A stretch of 64,000 nucleotides of DNA from positions 124,001 to 188,000 of the forward strand of contig CAWERR010000009.1 of NCBI GenBank assembly GCA_963811585.1, given 5' to 3'. Of this stretch, positions 35,155 to 43,115 are shown piece by piece. Below the pieces are notes generated by a model that was not told the DNA's origin, made no database searches, and saw only the letters and a program-made list of their open reading frames with translations. This DNA comes from JACDHG01 sp963811585. Its GTDB lineage: Bacteria > Actinomycetota > Actinomycetes > Propionibacteriales > Nocardioidaceae. Numbering within the stretch: the stretch's first letter is position 1; each line of letters begins with the position of its first letter. The position numbers and the translations under genes are program-made.

Positions 35155-35711
35155 TCATCGAACACGCTTCACGGGCAGGATGGCCACGGCTCCGATGATG
35201 GCGCAGGTCCCGGCGACCGTGTACATGAGGCCGTAGCTGCCGTCGCCGATGGCGAGGATGGCGGGCGCGATTGCCGGTGCGACGGAGAAGGGCAGCGCGC
35301 TGGCGATGTTGAACACGCCGAGATCCTTGGCTGCGCTGGCCGGGTCAGGCAGCACGTCGACCACGAGCGCCAGGTCGACGGCAACATAGGTGCCGAAGCC
35401 CAGGCCGCCGATGGCCATGCCAACGAGGAAGCCGTTGAAGTCGCTGGCGATGGCGGGCCCAGCCTCGACGACGTACGGTCGCTCATCTTGCCGAAGAACG
35501 GGTTGGCGACCATGGACACCAGAGCACCCGTGCCGGCGGCGAGGGACAAGCTGTTCGGTGCATCGTCGATCCCCACCAGGGAGTTGACCTTCAAGGCCAA
35601 GGTGACTAGCAGGGGCGCGAGGAACAGCAGGGAGGTGCTGATAACCGCCAACGTGTAGAGCGAGATGAAGCCCCATCCGACCGGAGGTAGTGCGCGTGAC
35701 TCTGGCTCCAC
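35155..35711 (-). pseudogene. Remnant of an MFS transporter (internal deletion plus frame change)
   Basis: The N-terminal piece starts at a GTG (35711, MEPESRALPPVGWGFISLYT) and carries the first two helices up to NPFFGKMSDRTSSRLG. The C-terminal piece is in another frame from about 35460 (AIASDFNGFLVGMAIGGLGF to VAILPVKRVR). A whole MFS carrier needs about 400 or more residues, and roughly 200-240 residues from the middle are missing at a junction near 35455-35470. Transport activity is therefore lost. The two ends belong to the same transporter type (the C-terminal part has the FNIASALPFSVAPAIAP signature). Confidence 0.8.
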
Positions 35712-35749
35712 TTCCAGCAGGGTAGCCAGCGGGCATTAGGTTGGCTCGT

Positions 35750-36409
35750 ATGCGCATCGCGATTGTTGGCGGGCACGGACAAGTGGCCCGACCCCTCCAC
35801 CCCCTCCTCGTCCGCGCCGGGCACACACCCGTTGCGCTGGTGCGAAAGGAGGACTACCGCTCCGAGCTTGAACGAATGGGCGCGGAGGTCCGACTGCTCG
35901 ACATCGAGCGCGAGGATGCCACCGCTTTCGCCCAGGCGTTCGGCGGCTGTGACGGAGTCGTCTTCGCCGCTGGTGGCGGTCCCGACGGCAACAAGGAGCG
36001 CAAGCGCACGGTCGACCTGGAAGGCTCGCTGAAGTCCATCGCGGCAGCAAAGACAGTCGGCATCCGCCGGTTCGTGCAGGTGTCTGCCATCAACATGGAC
36101 AAGCCTGTTCCCGCTGACGCCGGTGAGGTGTGGAGGGCGTACGTCGAAGCGAAGCGTGACGCCGATGCCGCCCTGCGCGACAGCGGCCTGGACTGGACGA
36201 TCATTCGACCGGGCCGTCTCACCGATGACCCGGGCACCGGCGCCGTCTCACTCGGCCCCGACCTGTCGCGGGGCGACGTACCCCGCGCCGATGTTGCTGC
36301 AGTGCTAGCGGAGGTGGTGGGTTCTGAGGCCGCCATCGGCTGGCAGTGGGACCTGGTGACTGGCGATACGCCGATCACCGAAGCCGTTCAGCGGGCGGCC
36401 GCTCGGTGA
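35750..36409 (+). CDS. NAD(P)-binding atypical SDR / NmrA-like protein
   Basis: 219 residues with an N-terminal nucleotide-binding motif IVGGHGQVARPL (GxxGxxG type), RFVQVSAIN and the YVEAKRDADAALRDSGLDW block in which Tyr and Lys of the atypical SDR family are kept; IIRPGRLTDDPGTG follows, typical of this group. ATG at 35750 is chosen over the TTG 9 bp upstream. Such proteins are reductases or redox sensors in the cytoplasm; the substrate is unknown. No operon partner. Confidence 0.87.
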   Translation: MRIAIVGGHGQVARPLHPLLVRAGHTPVALVRKEDYRSELERMGAEVRLLDIEREDATAFAQAFGGCDGVVFAAGGGPDGNKERKRTVDLEGSLKSIAAAKTVGIRRFVQVSAINMDKPVPADAGEVWRAYVEAKRDADAALRDSGLDWTIIRPGRLTDDPGTGAVSLGPDLSRGDVPRADVAAVLAEVVGSEAAIGWQWDLVTGDTPITEAVQRAAAR

Positions 36410-36438
36410 GTGCGACGGACCAGGGTTAGCGTGGCTGC

Positions 36439-37017
36439 GTGAGCATCGTGGTGAAGCCCGCGACCACGGCACGGTTCAACGACGTGGCGACCATGGTCGG
36501 GCCGAAGAACCCCGACTCCTCCGTGTGCTGGTGCCTCAGCCATCGAGTCGACGCCAAGACCAACCGTGAGCTTGTCGGACGTGCGCGAGGCGAGTACGTG
36601 AGAAAGCTCTGCAGACGCAAGGTCTCGCCGGGCGTCTTGGCCTACGAGGATGACGTGGTCGTGGGCTGGGCCGCCGTCGCACCTCGATCCGAGCTGCCCT
36701 TCGCGCGGTCGACGAAGATTCCGCACGTCGACGACCTGCCCGTCTGGTCGGTGTGGTGCATCCGAGTACGTCCCGGCCACCGCGGCAAAGGCATCTCCCA
36801 CAATCTGCTCGAAGGCGCCGTGGAGTTCGCGCGGTCGAAAGGTGCAAGGGCTGTCGAGGGCTATCCGGTAGACAACAAGGGCAAGAAGGTCGACCTCACG
36901 ATGGCGTACGTCGGGACCCGCACAGTCTTCGAGAAAGCGGGCTTCACCAAGGCCGCTGACACCGACTCGGTGTCAGGTGGATTCCCTCGGGTGATCATGC
37001 GGTTGGACCTGCGCTGA
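36439..37017 (+). CDS. GNAT-family N-acetyltransferase
   Basis: 192 residues with GTG start. The acetyl-CoA motif is visible as IRVRPGHRGKGISHNLLEGA (R/Q-x-x-G-x-G), followed by EKAGF near the C-terminus. The N-terminal SSVCWCLSHR segment with paired Cys resembles a subgroup of actinobacterial acetyltransferases whose substrate is not known. It lies 30 bp after the SDR gene on the same strand, so both may be co-transcribed. Confidence 0.85.
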   Translation: MSIVVKPATTARFNDVATMVGPKNPDSSVCWCLSHRVDAKTNRELVGRARGEYVRKLCRRKVSPGVLAYEDDVVVGWAAVAPRSELPFARSTKIPHVDDLPVWSVWCIRVRPGHRGKGISHNLLEGAVEFARSKGARAVEGYPVDNKGKKVDLTMAYVGTRTVFEKAGFTKAADTDSVSGGFPRVIMRLDLR

Positions 37018-37040
37018 CCCTGCTGAATGCCTGGCCGTAG

Positions 37041-37445
37041 TCAGCCCGGGTCCCCGCTCGCAGCCAAGGCCAGGACAGTGTTGACACACGACGCCGCGAT
37101 GAGCGGGACGCCGACGCGCTTGGGCACCTTCCCGGTCAACGTGAGCAGTGTGGCCGTGAGTGTGTCCGACGCGTGGATGAGGGGGGCTTCGGCGAGTGCG
37201 TTCCGACGCTCCGGTCCGTCCTTGACCAACAGCTGGCGGCCGAGCAGCACGGTCCTGATCCCGAACAGTCGGAAGGCGTACACGGCCGCAGGGCTCTGGG
37301 CCGCGGGACCTTCGATCCGGCGGATCAGGATGTTCGGTGCCACCAGCCCGATGGTTCCGAACGTCAGTCGCGTCACGCCTAGCGCGACCCGTGCCCGATT
37401 GGCGACTTCGTCGGTCGCCGTACGTCTGGTCAGTCTCATTGTCAT
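37041..37445 (-). CDS. Small membrane protein, uncharacterised
   Basis: 134 residues from MTMRLTRRTATDEVANRARV, with hydrophobic segments (LTFGTIGLVAPNILI, YAFRLFGIRTVLLG, VGVPLIAASCVNTVLALAA). The start at 37445 is inferred from the first in-frame ATG of the conserved-looking part; the 258 codons upstream are antisense shadow of the oxidoreductase gene. The pattern resembles small four-helix membrane proteins common in actinobacteria (DUF4267-like), but I cannot name a function. It is divergent from the flavin oxidoreductase gene across 96 bp. Confidence 0.65.
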   Translation of the reverse strand: MTMRLTRRTATDEVANRARVALGVTRLTFGTIGLVAPNILIRRIEGPAAQSPAAVYAFRLFGIRTVLLGRQLLVKDGPERRNALAEAPLIHASDTLTATLLTLTGKVPKRVGVPLIAASCVNTVLALAASGDPG

Positions 37446-37541
37446 AGGGAGCCCCTGGATCTGGCGCACTCTGCTAGCGCGCTTGCGCATCATTTCATGA
37501 TTGACGTTGCGGAAATCGGCGGCCGGTGAGAGTGTCCCGGC

Positions 37542-38915
37542 ATGGCCACCGCAGGCCCGTCCGCCGACGACCCGATCTTTACGCCGTTGAGGTTCCCCAG
37601 CGGGCTCACGATCAAGAACCGAGTGCTGCGTAGCAACATCTCTGGCCGCATCGACAACTATGACGGTTCCGGCACCCAGGCCCGCGTCAACTGGGAGGAG
37701 CAGTTCGCCCGGGGCGGCGTCGGAGCGGTGCTGTCCGCGCACGTTCCCATCCACGTCCGTGGGCGGGTGCTGCCGAACTACGCGCTCATCGACGACGACG
37801 ATAAGGTGCCTTTTTGGCGAGTGGTGGGGGAGCGGGTTCATGCGCACGGGTGCGCGTTTCTGCTGCAGTTGAGCCATAGCGGCCGCCAGCGCGACATCGG
37901 TGGCGTCGAGAACGCCGCGAACATCGCCGTCAGCTCCACCAGCAAGCCGGACCCGGTGCACGGCCTGCCGTCTCAAGCCATGACCCAGGACGAGATTGCC
38001 GATGTCGTCGCCCGGTTTGGCCACGGTGCCCGTCGTGCCCGGGAGGCGGGTCTGGACGGAGTTGAGCTGCATGCGTGCAACGGCTACCTGTTCACCCAGT
38101 TCCTCTCCTCCGCGATCAACGACCGCACTGACGGGTACGGCGGGTCCCTGGAGAACCGTGCTCGCTTCCTGCTCGAGGTGATAGCCGCGATCCGCCGCGA
38201 GGCGGGTGCGGACTTCCACCTACAGGTCAAGATGAGCGCGGTGGACCACGGGAACGCGGTCTTCCCGTGGAGCGCCAAGGGCAACACGCTGGAAGAGTCC
38301 GTCCAGGTGTTCAAGTGGGCGGAGGAGGCCGGTGCCCACGCCGTACACGTCTCCACCGGCAACTTCTTTCCGCATCCGCTGAACCCGGCCGGCGACTTGA
38401 CCCCCGGCGACGTGATCGGCACCTACGACACCATGCTCTCGTCGGGCAACAAGACTCTGCGCAACTATGCGCTGTGGCGGTTCAGGCCGACGCGGCCGCT
38501 GATGCGGTGGGTGTGGCAGCGCACGGTGCCCGACAACCCCGAAGGCCAGCTGCTGCCGACAGCAGCCGAGGTCAAGCGCAACCTGTCGATCCCGGTGATC
38601 GTCACCGGCGGCTTCCAGACGGCGTCGGTGGTCCGGAAGGCACTTCGTGATGGTCAGTGTGACGCGGTCAGCATCGCTCGGCCGCTCATGGCCAACCCTG
38701 ACCTGGTGCACCAGTGGGCGGCGGGCGTGGACCGTCCGGAGCGGCCTTGCAGCTACTGCAACCTGTGCCTGTTCCACGCCCCCGAGGACCCACTTGGTTG
38801 CTATGACATACGCCGTTTCGACAACGACCATGACGCCATGATCAGACAGATCATGTCCATCTACCGACCAGACGGCTGGACTCCGCGGTCGCCAGACCAG
38901 CCCACCGAGCCCTGA
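37542..38915 (+). CDS. Old-yellow-enzyme-type NADH:flavin oxidoreductase with Cys cluster
   Basis: 457-residue TIM-barrel flavoprotein. The OYE active-site region is HACNGYLFTQFLSSAIN-RTDGYGGSLENRARF (catalytic/FMN-binding His-Asn pair and the conserved Asp-Gly-Tyr-Gly-Gly-Ser). The C-terminal CSYCNLCLFHAPEDPLGC gives C-x2-C-x2-C-x10-C, like the iron-sulfur motif of dienoyl-CoA reductase-type members, but no FAD/NADH domain follows. It probably reduces activated alkenes and would take electrons from a separate partner. Confidence 0.88.
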   Translation: MATAGPSADDPIFTPLRFPSGLTIKNRVLRSNISGRIDNYDGSGTQARVNWEEQFARGGVGAVLSAHVPIHVRGRVLPNYALIDDDDKVPFWRVVGERVHAHGCAFLLQLSHSGRQRDIGGVENAANIAVSSTSKPDPVHGLPSQAMTQDEIADVVARFGHGARRAREAGLDGVELHACNGYLFTQFLSSAINDRTDGYGGSLENRARFLLEVIAAIRREAGADFHLQVKMSAVDHGNAVFPWSAKGNTLEESVQVFKWAEEAGAHAVHVSTGNFFPHPLNPAGDLTPGDVIGTYDTMLSSGNKTLRNYALWRFRPTRPLMRWVWQRTVPDNPEGQLLPTAAEVKRNLSIPVIVTGGFQTASVVRKALRDGQCDAVSIARPLMANPDLVHQWAAGVDRPERPCSYCNLCLFHAPEDPLGCYDIRRFDNDHDAMIRQIMSIYRPDGWTPRSPDQPTEP

Positions 38916-39050
38916 CCGAGCAACCGGAGTTCGGCCGAGCATTCGTCGAGCAGCTTCCCCGCGTCGCCAAGCCGTGCGCCCACGCAGTCGCCGTCCGGTG
39001 CTTCGGAGTTGCGATGACCTGCGGCTGACGAAATCGGTGTTCTGGTGGGC

Positions 39051-39098
39051 GGCTCAACGACTCTCGCCCTTTCAGCGGGTGGCTCAACGACTCTCGCC
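39051..39098. repeat. Two 18-bp direct repeats, 30-bp period
   Basis: GGCTCAACGACTCTCGCC occurs at 39051-39068 and 39081-39098 exactly. The surrounding 38916-39191 stretch has no convincing gene; a minus-strand open frame across it (38861-39367) is Pro/Arg-rich and repeats ARVVEPP only because of these repeats. Confidence 0.6.
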
Positions 39099-39191
39099 GG
39101 GGAGACGAATACGACACCTTCAAGCGTCAGCAGCTTGATGCCAAGTAGCCGCGCCAACACCGAGGTCTCGACGACGAAGCCCTGCGAGAGA

Positions 39192-39392
39192 TCATCTGCG
39201 CGAACGGGCTGCGCTCCCAGCACCGGTGGACCCACCACTGCGATGCGACGATTGGCCGCCTCCGCTGCCGTACGCGTCCAACCTGCGCGACGCCTGCTGC
39301 GTCGCGACCTTGATCTGCGCATATCGCTCACGTCCCGCCTTGCTTCCCAGCACGTAGCCGACGCCAAACACCGCCATGGTCGCGAGTTTCAC
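39192..39392 (-). CDS. Small YtxH-like membrane-associated protein
   Basis: 66 residues from a GTG at 39392: VKLATMAVFGVGYVLGSKAG followed by RERYAQIKVATQQASRRL and a Ser/Gly-rich tail. A short hydrophobic segment plus SKAGRERY is typical of small actinobacterial YtxH-type stress or envelope proteins. Its GTG overlaps the TGA of the preceding small gene (GTGA), giving tight coupling in a three-gene unit with the coiled-coil protein. Function unknown. Confidence 0.72.
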   Translation of the reverse strand: MKLATMAVFGVGYVLGSKAGRERYAQIKVATQQASRRLDAYGSGGGQSSHRSGGSTGAGSAARSRR

Positions 39393-39559
39393 GCGTCGGA
39401 GTTCCTGTTTCGAACCGCAGACACGGCCGCGCTTACCAACGTGACGGCAACCATGGACCCCGCGGCTGTCAGGCCAGACCTGACTGCGGATGCTGGCTTT
39501 CCACTGGTCACTGGCCCGACCAGCTTCTCCCACTTGGACTTTCGGTGAAACAGCTTCAT
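39389..39559 (-). CDS. Small membrane protein, second gene of coiled-coil unit
   Basis: 56 residues from ATG 39559, with GAGGAA 7 nt upstream: MKLFHRKSKWEKLVGPVTSG, then a hydrophobic helix (SGLTAAGSMVAVTLVSAAVSAV) and a polar end. Begins 11 bp after the coiled-coil gene and overlaps the YtxH-like gene by 4 nt. Shape and neighbours suggest an envelope- or stress-related small protein; no known family could be named. Confidence 0.7.
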   Translation of the reverse strand: MKLFHRKSKWEKLVGPVTSGKPASAVRSGLTAAGSMVAVTLVSAAVSAVRNRNSDA

Positions 39560-39570
39560 GACAGTTCCTC

Positions 39571-40533
39571 TCAACGCGCTCGTCGCAATGCCGTGACCAA
39601 TGCCGCCTTCGACATGGTTGACCTGCCAGGTATGTCCTTGGCCTGGGCCCGCTTCATGAGCTCCTGACGAGACAGGTTCTCCAGCGTTGCCGGCCCGCTC
39701 GACCTCCCCTTGGCCCGCCCACCGGACCTGCTCTTTGCCTGCGGTCCCGACTCTCTCGACTTCGTGACGCGAGGCCGGGTGGCGCTGGACGTCTTCGCGG
39801 CCGATGCTCCACTCGGCCTTTGCTGTGCCTGCTTGGCGACGGCGTCTACGCCCGCCGCCTCACGCTGGGCGTGCGCAGAGAGGTTCTCCGCCTCATGGTG
39901 AGCCTGGTCAGCGGCGGCCTGTGCCGCCGCGGTGGCCTCGTCCGCGAGCCTGCGCGCTTCGGCGAGCTGTGCAGTCGCGATGCTCAGTTGGCCCTGCGCT
40001 TTTGCCTGCGCGGCCTGCGCTTCTTCGCGCGCCTTCTGCGCGCGCTCTTGCGCGTCCGCCTCTTCGCGAGCGATGACCTTGTCGGCTCGCGCTTGTGCTT
40101 GTTGCCGCGCCTCTTCGACCTTCGTCTCCGCGGCCGCTCGAGCCTCGGCGACACGATCCTTGACGTGCTGGTCCTGCTCGCGGCGAACCTCGGTCACGCG
40201 CGATTTGCTCTGTCGTGCGGTCTCCTTGGCATGCTCCGCCAGTTCTTTCGCTTCTTCGGCGGCCTGAATCGCTCGAGCCTCAGCCTCGCGAGCCTGCTCC
40301 GTGGCGACGTGGGCACGTTGGATGCGTAGCTCCACGGAGTCGCCGATGATGGGCAACGAGTCCTTGATCGACGCTCCAGCGCTGCGCAACGAATCCATGG
40401 CGCCGCCGTTGGAGTCGGCGCCGCCAGTCGGGTTCAGGGCGCGGGCCAACAGCCACGATGTATTGCGCGGCAGGTCCTTCACCCCCGTCGCCAACACGGA
40501 TGTGACACGGCTTCGCGATCGCTTGTTCGGCAT
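39571..40533 (-). CDS. Alanine-rich coiled-coil protein with SAP/Rho-N-like C-terminus
   Basis: 320 residues from ATG 40533 (GGAGGGAG upstream). Residues about 65-220 form one long charged coiled coil (repeats of AEEAKELAEHAKETARQSK type). A basic, Ser-rich linker follows, and the last 35 residues (LENLSRQELMKRAQAKDIPG, MSKAALVTALRRA) resemble a SAP or Rho-N helix-extended-helix that binds nucleic acid. It heads a three-gene unit with two small membrane proteins. It might link nucleoid to envelope; this is speculation from domain layout. Confidence 0.75.
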   Translation of the reverse strand: MPNKRSRSRVTSVLATGVKDLPRNTSWLLARALNPTGGADSNGGAMDSLRSAGASIKDSLPIIGDSVELRIQRAHVATEQAREAEARAIQAAEEAKELAEHAKETARQSKSRVTEVRREQDQHVKDRVAEARAAAETKVEEARQQAQARADKVIAREEADAQERAQKAREEAQAAQAKAQGQLSIATAQLAEARRLADEATAAAQAAADQAHHEAENLSAHAQREAAGVDAVAKQAQQRPSGASAAKTSSATRPRVTKSRESGPQAKSRSGGRAKGRSSGPATLENLSRQELMKRAQAKDIPGRSTMSKAALVTALRRAR

Positions 40534-40644
40534 CAGTTCTCCCTCCCTGGCACGCCAACGTGCGGCGGCCATGTCCTCGGCTCGCTACGTACCCAGATGC
40601 TGGAACTGGTAACGCAACCGACGACATCGAGCGGCCACCGGCCC

Positions 40645-40965
40645 CTAGCGGTGCTCCACCACTGCGAGCTGGAGCTGGGCAGCAACCTCTTCCGCACACT
40701 CCTCCGCTGACCTTGCGCTCGTATCGACCTCAGCTGCGTAGTGCATGCCGTCGTGGATGTCCCCGGCCTGCCGTACCGCCCAGCCGACGGGACGCTCCTC
40801 GGGCCGCCCCGCCTCCCTGTCAGCACACCAGCGGGGGTGCCCAGTAGGGACATCAAGAAAACGCTCGGTCGGCCTCCACGAGGACCGCTGGAACCCGCAG
40901 CCGACGTTGGAGCTCTTTCGCCAGGCTCGTCTTGCCCGACGATGAGGGCCAGAAAGCAAGATCAC
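40645..40965 (-). pseudogene. Remnant of a chloramphenicol phosphotransferase-like kinase
   Basis: A GTG at 40965 opens VILLSGP, then the P-loop SSSGKTSLAKELQRRLRVPA is found only in a second frame (one base is missing near 40945-40950). After VEADRAF the middle of the protein is gone, and the C-terminal part PEERPVGWAVRQAGDIHDG, VDTSARSAEECAEEVAAQL is back in the first frame to the stop at 40645. Intact family members have about 180 residues with this P-loop and VDTS-x3-ECA ending. The gene is decayed by frameshift and internal deletion. The rest of the 566-bp stretch 40534-41099 holds no other gene I can support. Confidence 0.68.
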
Positions 40966-41099
40966 GAGAGGCGGCGACACCCCTGATTTCGTCGACATCG
41001 CGACACGGTAGCCATCGCGGAACTCGCTTGACCACGGGGTACCACGCGGAAAGAATCCGCGGACCGATGAATCCGGCCCGAGGCGGTGTCAGTTCAGGC

Positions 41100-41621
41100 A
41101 TGACCACAGGAAAGATCGACCCAAGGTATGGCGATGCGTCGGCCACTGCGCCGCCATGGAATGACATCGAGCGGCTCCTCGCCGACGCGCAGCTCTACTG
41201 GATCATCACAGTCCGCGCGGATGGGCGTCCGCACGCTGTACCACTCGTCGGCGTGTGGCACGAGGGCGCGTTTGCCTTCTGTACCGGCGCGGAGGAGCAG
41301 AAGCAGCGGAATCTCGACTCCAATCCGCAGGTGGCGATTACCACCGGCAGCACAGGTGCCAACGGCTGGGACCGTGGCAAGGACATCGTGGTCGAAGGCA
41401 CGGCGGTGCGGGTGACCAACGCCGAGGCGCTCCAGGCGCTGGCGGCCGCGTGGTTCGCCAAGTACGGCGAGGACTGGCATTTCGAAGTGCGAGGCGATGA
41501 GTTCGTGGAGCTCAGTGGCTCCGGAGGCAGCACCACGGGGGGTGCACGGGTCTACCGGGTCGCGCCGGCCAAGGTCATGGTGTTCGGCGACCCGCACGGC
41601 CAGACGACCTACCCGTTCTGA
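41100..41621 (+). CDS. Pyridoxamine 5'-phosphate oxidase family protein
   Basis: 173-residue split-barrel flavin-binding protein: WIITVRADGRPHAVPLVGVWHEG is the typical first hairpin with cofactor-binding Arg, followed by FCTGAEEQKQRNL. Members of this type use FMN or F420 for reduction of unknown substrates. ATG at 41100 is chosen because the homology begins shortly after; the ribosome site is weak (AGG). The gene precedes the MmcQ/YjbR gene by 7 bp and is probably co-transcribed. Confidence 0.85.
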   Translation: MTTGKIDPRYGDASATAPPWNDIERLLADAQLYWIITVRADGRPHAVPLVGVWHEGAFAFCTGAEEQKQRNLDSNPQVAITTGSTGANGWDRGKDIVVEGTAVRVTNAEALQALAAAWFAKYGEDWHFEVRGDEFVELSGSGGSTTGGARVYRVAPAKVMVFGDPHGQTTYPF

Positions 41622-41628
41622 GCTGCGC

Positions 41629-41979
41629 ATGGTGACTGTCGACGACGTACGACGACTGGCGCTCAAACTGCCGCGGACCACGGAGCACCTCATCCACGAT
41701 CGCGTGAAGTTCCGGGTCAAGCAGCTGGTCTACATTGCATTCTCCCGGGACGAGACCCTGATGGGCTTCGCGTTCCCCAAGGAGCAACGTCCAGCGCTGG
41801 TCGAGAGCCAACCGGACAAGTTCCTGCTCCCGTCGGCAGGGGACATGCGCTACAACTGGGTCGACGTGAAGACGGCGCTCCTCGAACCCGAGGAAATGAC
41901 CGAGCTGGTGACCGACGCGTGGACGATGGTGGTCCCGAAGTATGTTGCCCAGGGGTACTTCGACTCTCGCGGTACCTGA
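41629..41979 (+). CDS. MmcQ/YjbR family protein
   Basis: 116 residues beginning MVTVDDVRRLALKLPRTTEH; the family is a small double-winged DNA-binding-like fold often written MmcQ/YjbR. Landmarks are LPRTTEH near the N-terminus, FKV/FAFPKEQRPALVE and the C-terminal WTMVVPKYVA. The role is not defined. Placed 7 bp after the flavin-binding gene, so co-transcribed. Confidence 0.82.
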   Translation: MVTVDDVRRLALKLPRTTEHLIHDRVKFRVKQLVYIAFSRDETLMGFAFPKEQRPALVESQPDKFLLPSAGDMRYNWVDVKTALLEPEEMTELVTDAWTMVVPKYVAQGYFDSRGT

Positions 41980-42015
41980 CCCAGATCACTGGTCCACACG
42001 AACGAAGGGTCTGCA

Positions 42016-42783
42016 ATGACCACTGAACCGTCACCACGGCTGGTCGGCGACGAACTGGCCCGGCTGTTGAAGCTGGTCGAGGACGCCGACAGCGTCGAGT
42101 TGAAGTTGACCGTGCCCGAGGTGTCACATCGGTCGACCATTGCGGCCCTCGGGCTCGACCCGCTGGAAGCCCAGATCCGGCAGGTGTTCTTCTTTGACAC
42201 GCCGGACCTGGCGCTCAACGAGGCGGGTGTCGTGGCACGGGCTCGAAGAGTCCAGGGCCGCAATTCTGACTCTGTGGTGAAGCTGCGACCCGTCGTGCCC
42301 GCCGACGTACCGGTCGACCTCCGTCGCTCGGATGACTTCTCGGTTGAGGTGGACGCGATGCCAGGCGGGTATGTGTGCTCGGCCTCGCTCAAGGGCAAGC
42401 TCTCACCCAATGCCGTCCTCAGGTCGGTGTCCGGCAAGAAGCCGCTCAGGAAGCTGTTCTCGAAGCAGCAGCGAGCGTTCTTCGCTGCACACGCCCCCAA
42501 CGGGCTGACGATCGACGACCTCTCGATCCTCGGTCCCATATTCGTGCTCAAACTGAAGCTGCCTAAGGATACGTTCTCGCGCCCAATTGTCGTCGAGATG
42601 TGGCTGTACCCGGACGGATCCCGAATCCTGGAGTTGTCCACGAAGTGCCTGCCAGACGAGGGCGTGAGCGTTGCGCTCGAGCTCCGCCGGTTCTTCGAGG
42701 ACAAGGGGATTGAGATTTCTGACCAGCAACAGACCAAGACGAAGACCGCCCTGCAGTACTACTCCTCGGAGCTAGAGGCGTAA
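42016..42783 (+). CDS. CYTH-like domain protein
   Basis: 255 residues. The N-terminal signature VELKLTV with FFDTPDLALNEAGVVARAR and VVKLRP matches the triphosphate-tunnel (CYTH) fold that binds triphosphates or hydrolyses ThTP, PPPi and similar compounds. The family ExExK motif is degenerate (E-L-K), so catalysis is uncertain. Start ATG with GAAGGG upstream. It lies 36 bp after the MmcQ gene and 26 bp before the convergent tRNA. Confidence 0.78.
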   Translation: MTTEPSPRLVGDELARLLKLVEDADSVELKLTVPEVSHRSTIAALGLDPLEAQIRQVFFFDTPDLALNEAGVVARARRVQGRNSDSVVKLRPVVPADVPVDLRRSDDFSVEVDAMPGGYVCSASLKGKLSPNAVLRSVSGKKPLRKLFSKQQRAFFAAHAPNGLTIDDLSILGPIFVLKLKLPKDTFSRPIVVEMWLYPDGSRILELSTKCLPDEGVSVALELRRFFEDKGIEISDQQQTKTKTALQYYSSELEA

Positions 42784-42809
42784 GTGCCACCGAAGAAGCA
42801 CCAGGTCAG

Positions 42810-42882
42810 TGGGCCCCGTGGGACTCGAACCCACAACCCGCGGATTAAAAGTCCGCTGCTCTGCCAATTGAGCTAGAGGCCC
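42810..42882 (-). tRNA. tRNA-Lys (anticodon TTT)
   Basis: Minus-strand cloverleaf: 7-bp acceptor stem GGGCCTC/GGGGCCC, TA at 8-9, D-arm GCTC...GAGC, anticodon arm GCGGA-CTTTTAA-TCCGC with anticodon TTT, T-arm GTGGG-TTCGAGT-CCCAC, discriminator A. CCA is not encoded. All stems are complete. Confidence 0.97.
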
Positions 42883-43071
42883 CGCCGCGTGACCAAGTAT
42901 GGGGCAACCGGTGGCAACAAAATCCGGTGGATCGGGAATGGCCGCGTGGTCTAGCGTCTTGTCGAGTTTCAGGATGAGAGGGCTCCTTGTCACGACGATG
43001 AGCTTCGGAGTCCAGCAGCCTCAGCTGAGCGTTCCGAGTTCATCGCGTCGAGGTCCCCCTCGTGACGTTGC

Positions 43072-43092
43072 TGGACCGCTAGATTCGGTCCA
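43072..43092. promoter_or_regulatory. Palindrome before the DHA2 exporter gene, candidate operator
   Basis: TGGACCG (43072-43078), 7-bp spacer, CGGTCCA (43086-43092). It sits immediately before the AGGAG of the MFS exporter. TetR-type operators have this shape, but no regulator gene is adjacent. Confidence 0.45.
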
Positions 43093-43115
43093 CCAGACGC
43101 TCAGGAGAGACCGTG

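Noticed and set aside
38861..39367. 168-codon minus-strand frame with ARVVEPP repeats
   Set aside because: Overlaps the better supported small genes; its repeats come from the 18-bp DNA repeat and no domain is visible. A short fragment (DLSQGFVVETSVLARLLGIK) looks protein-like, but support is too thin.
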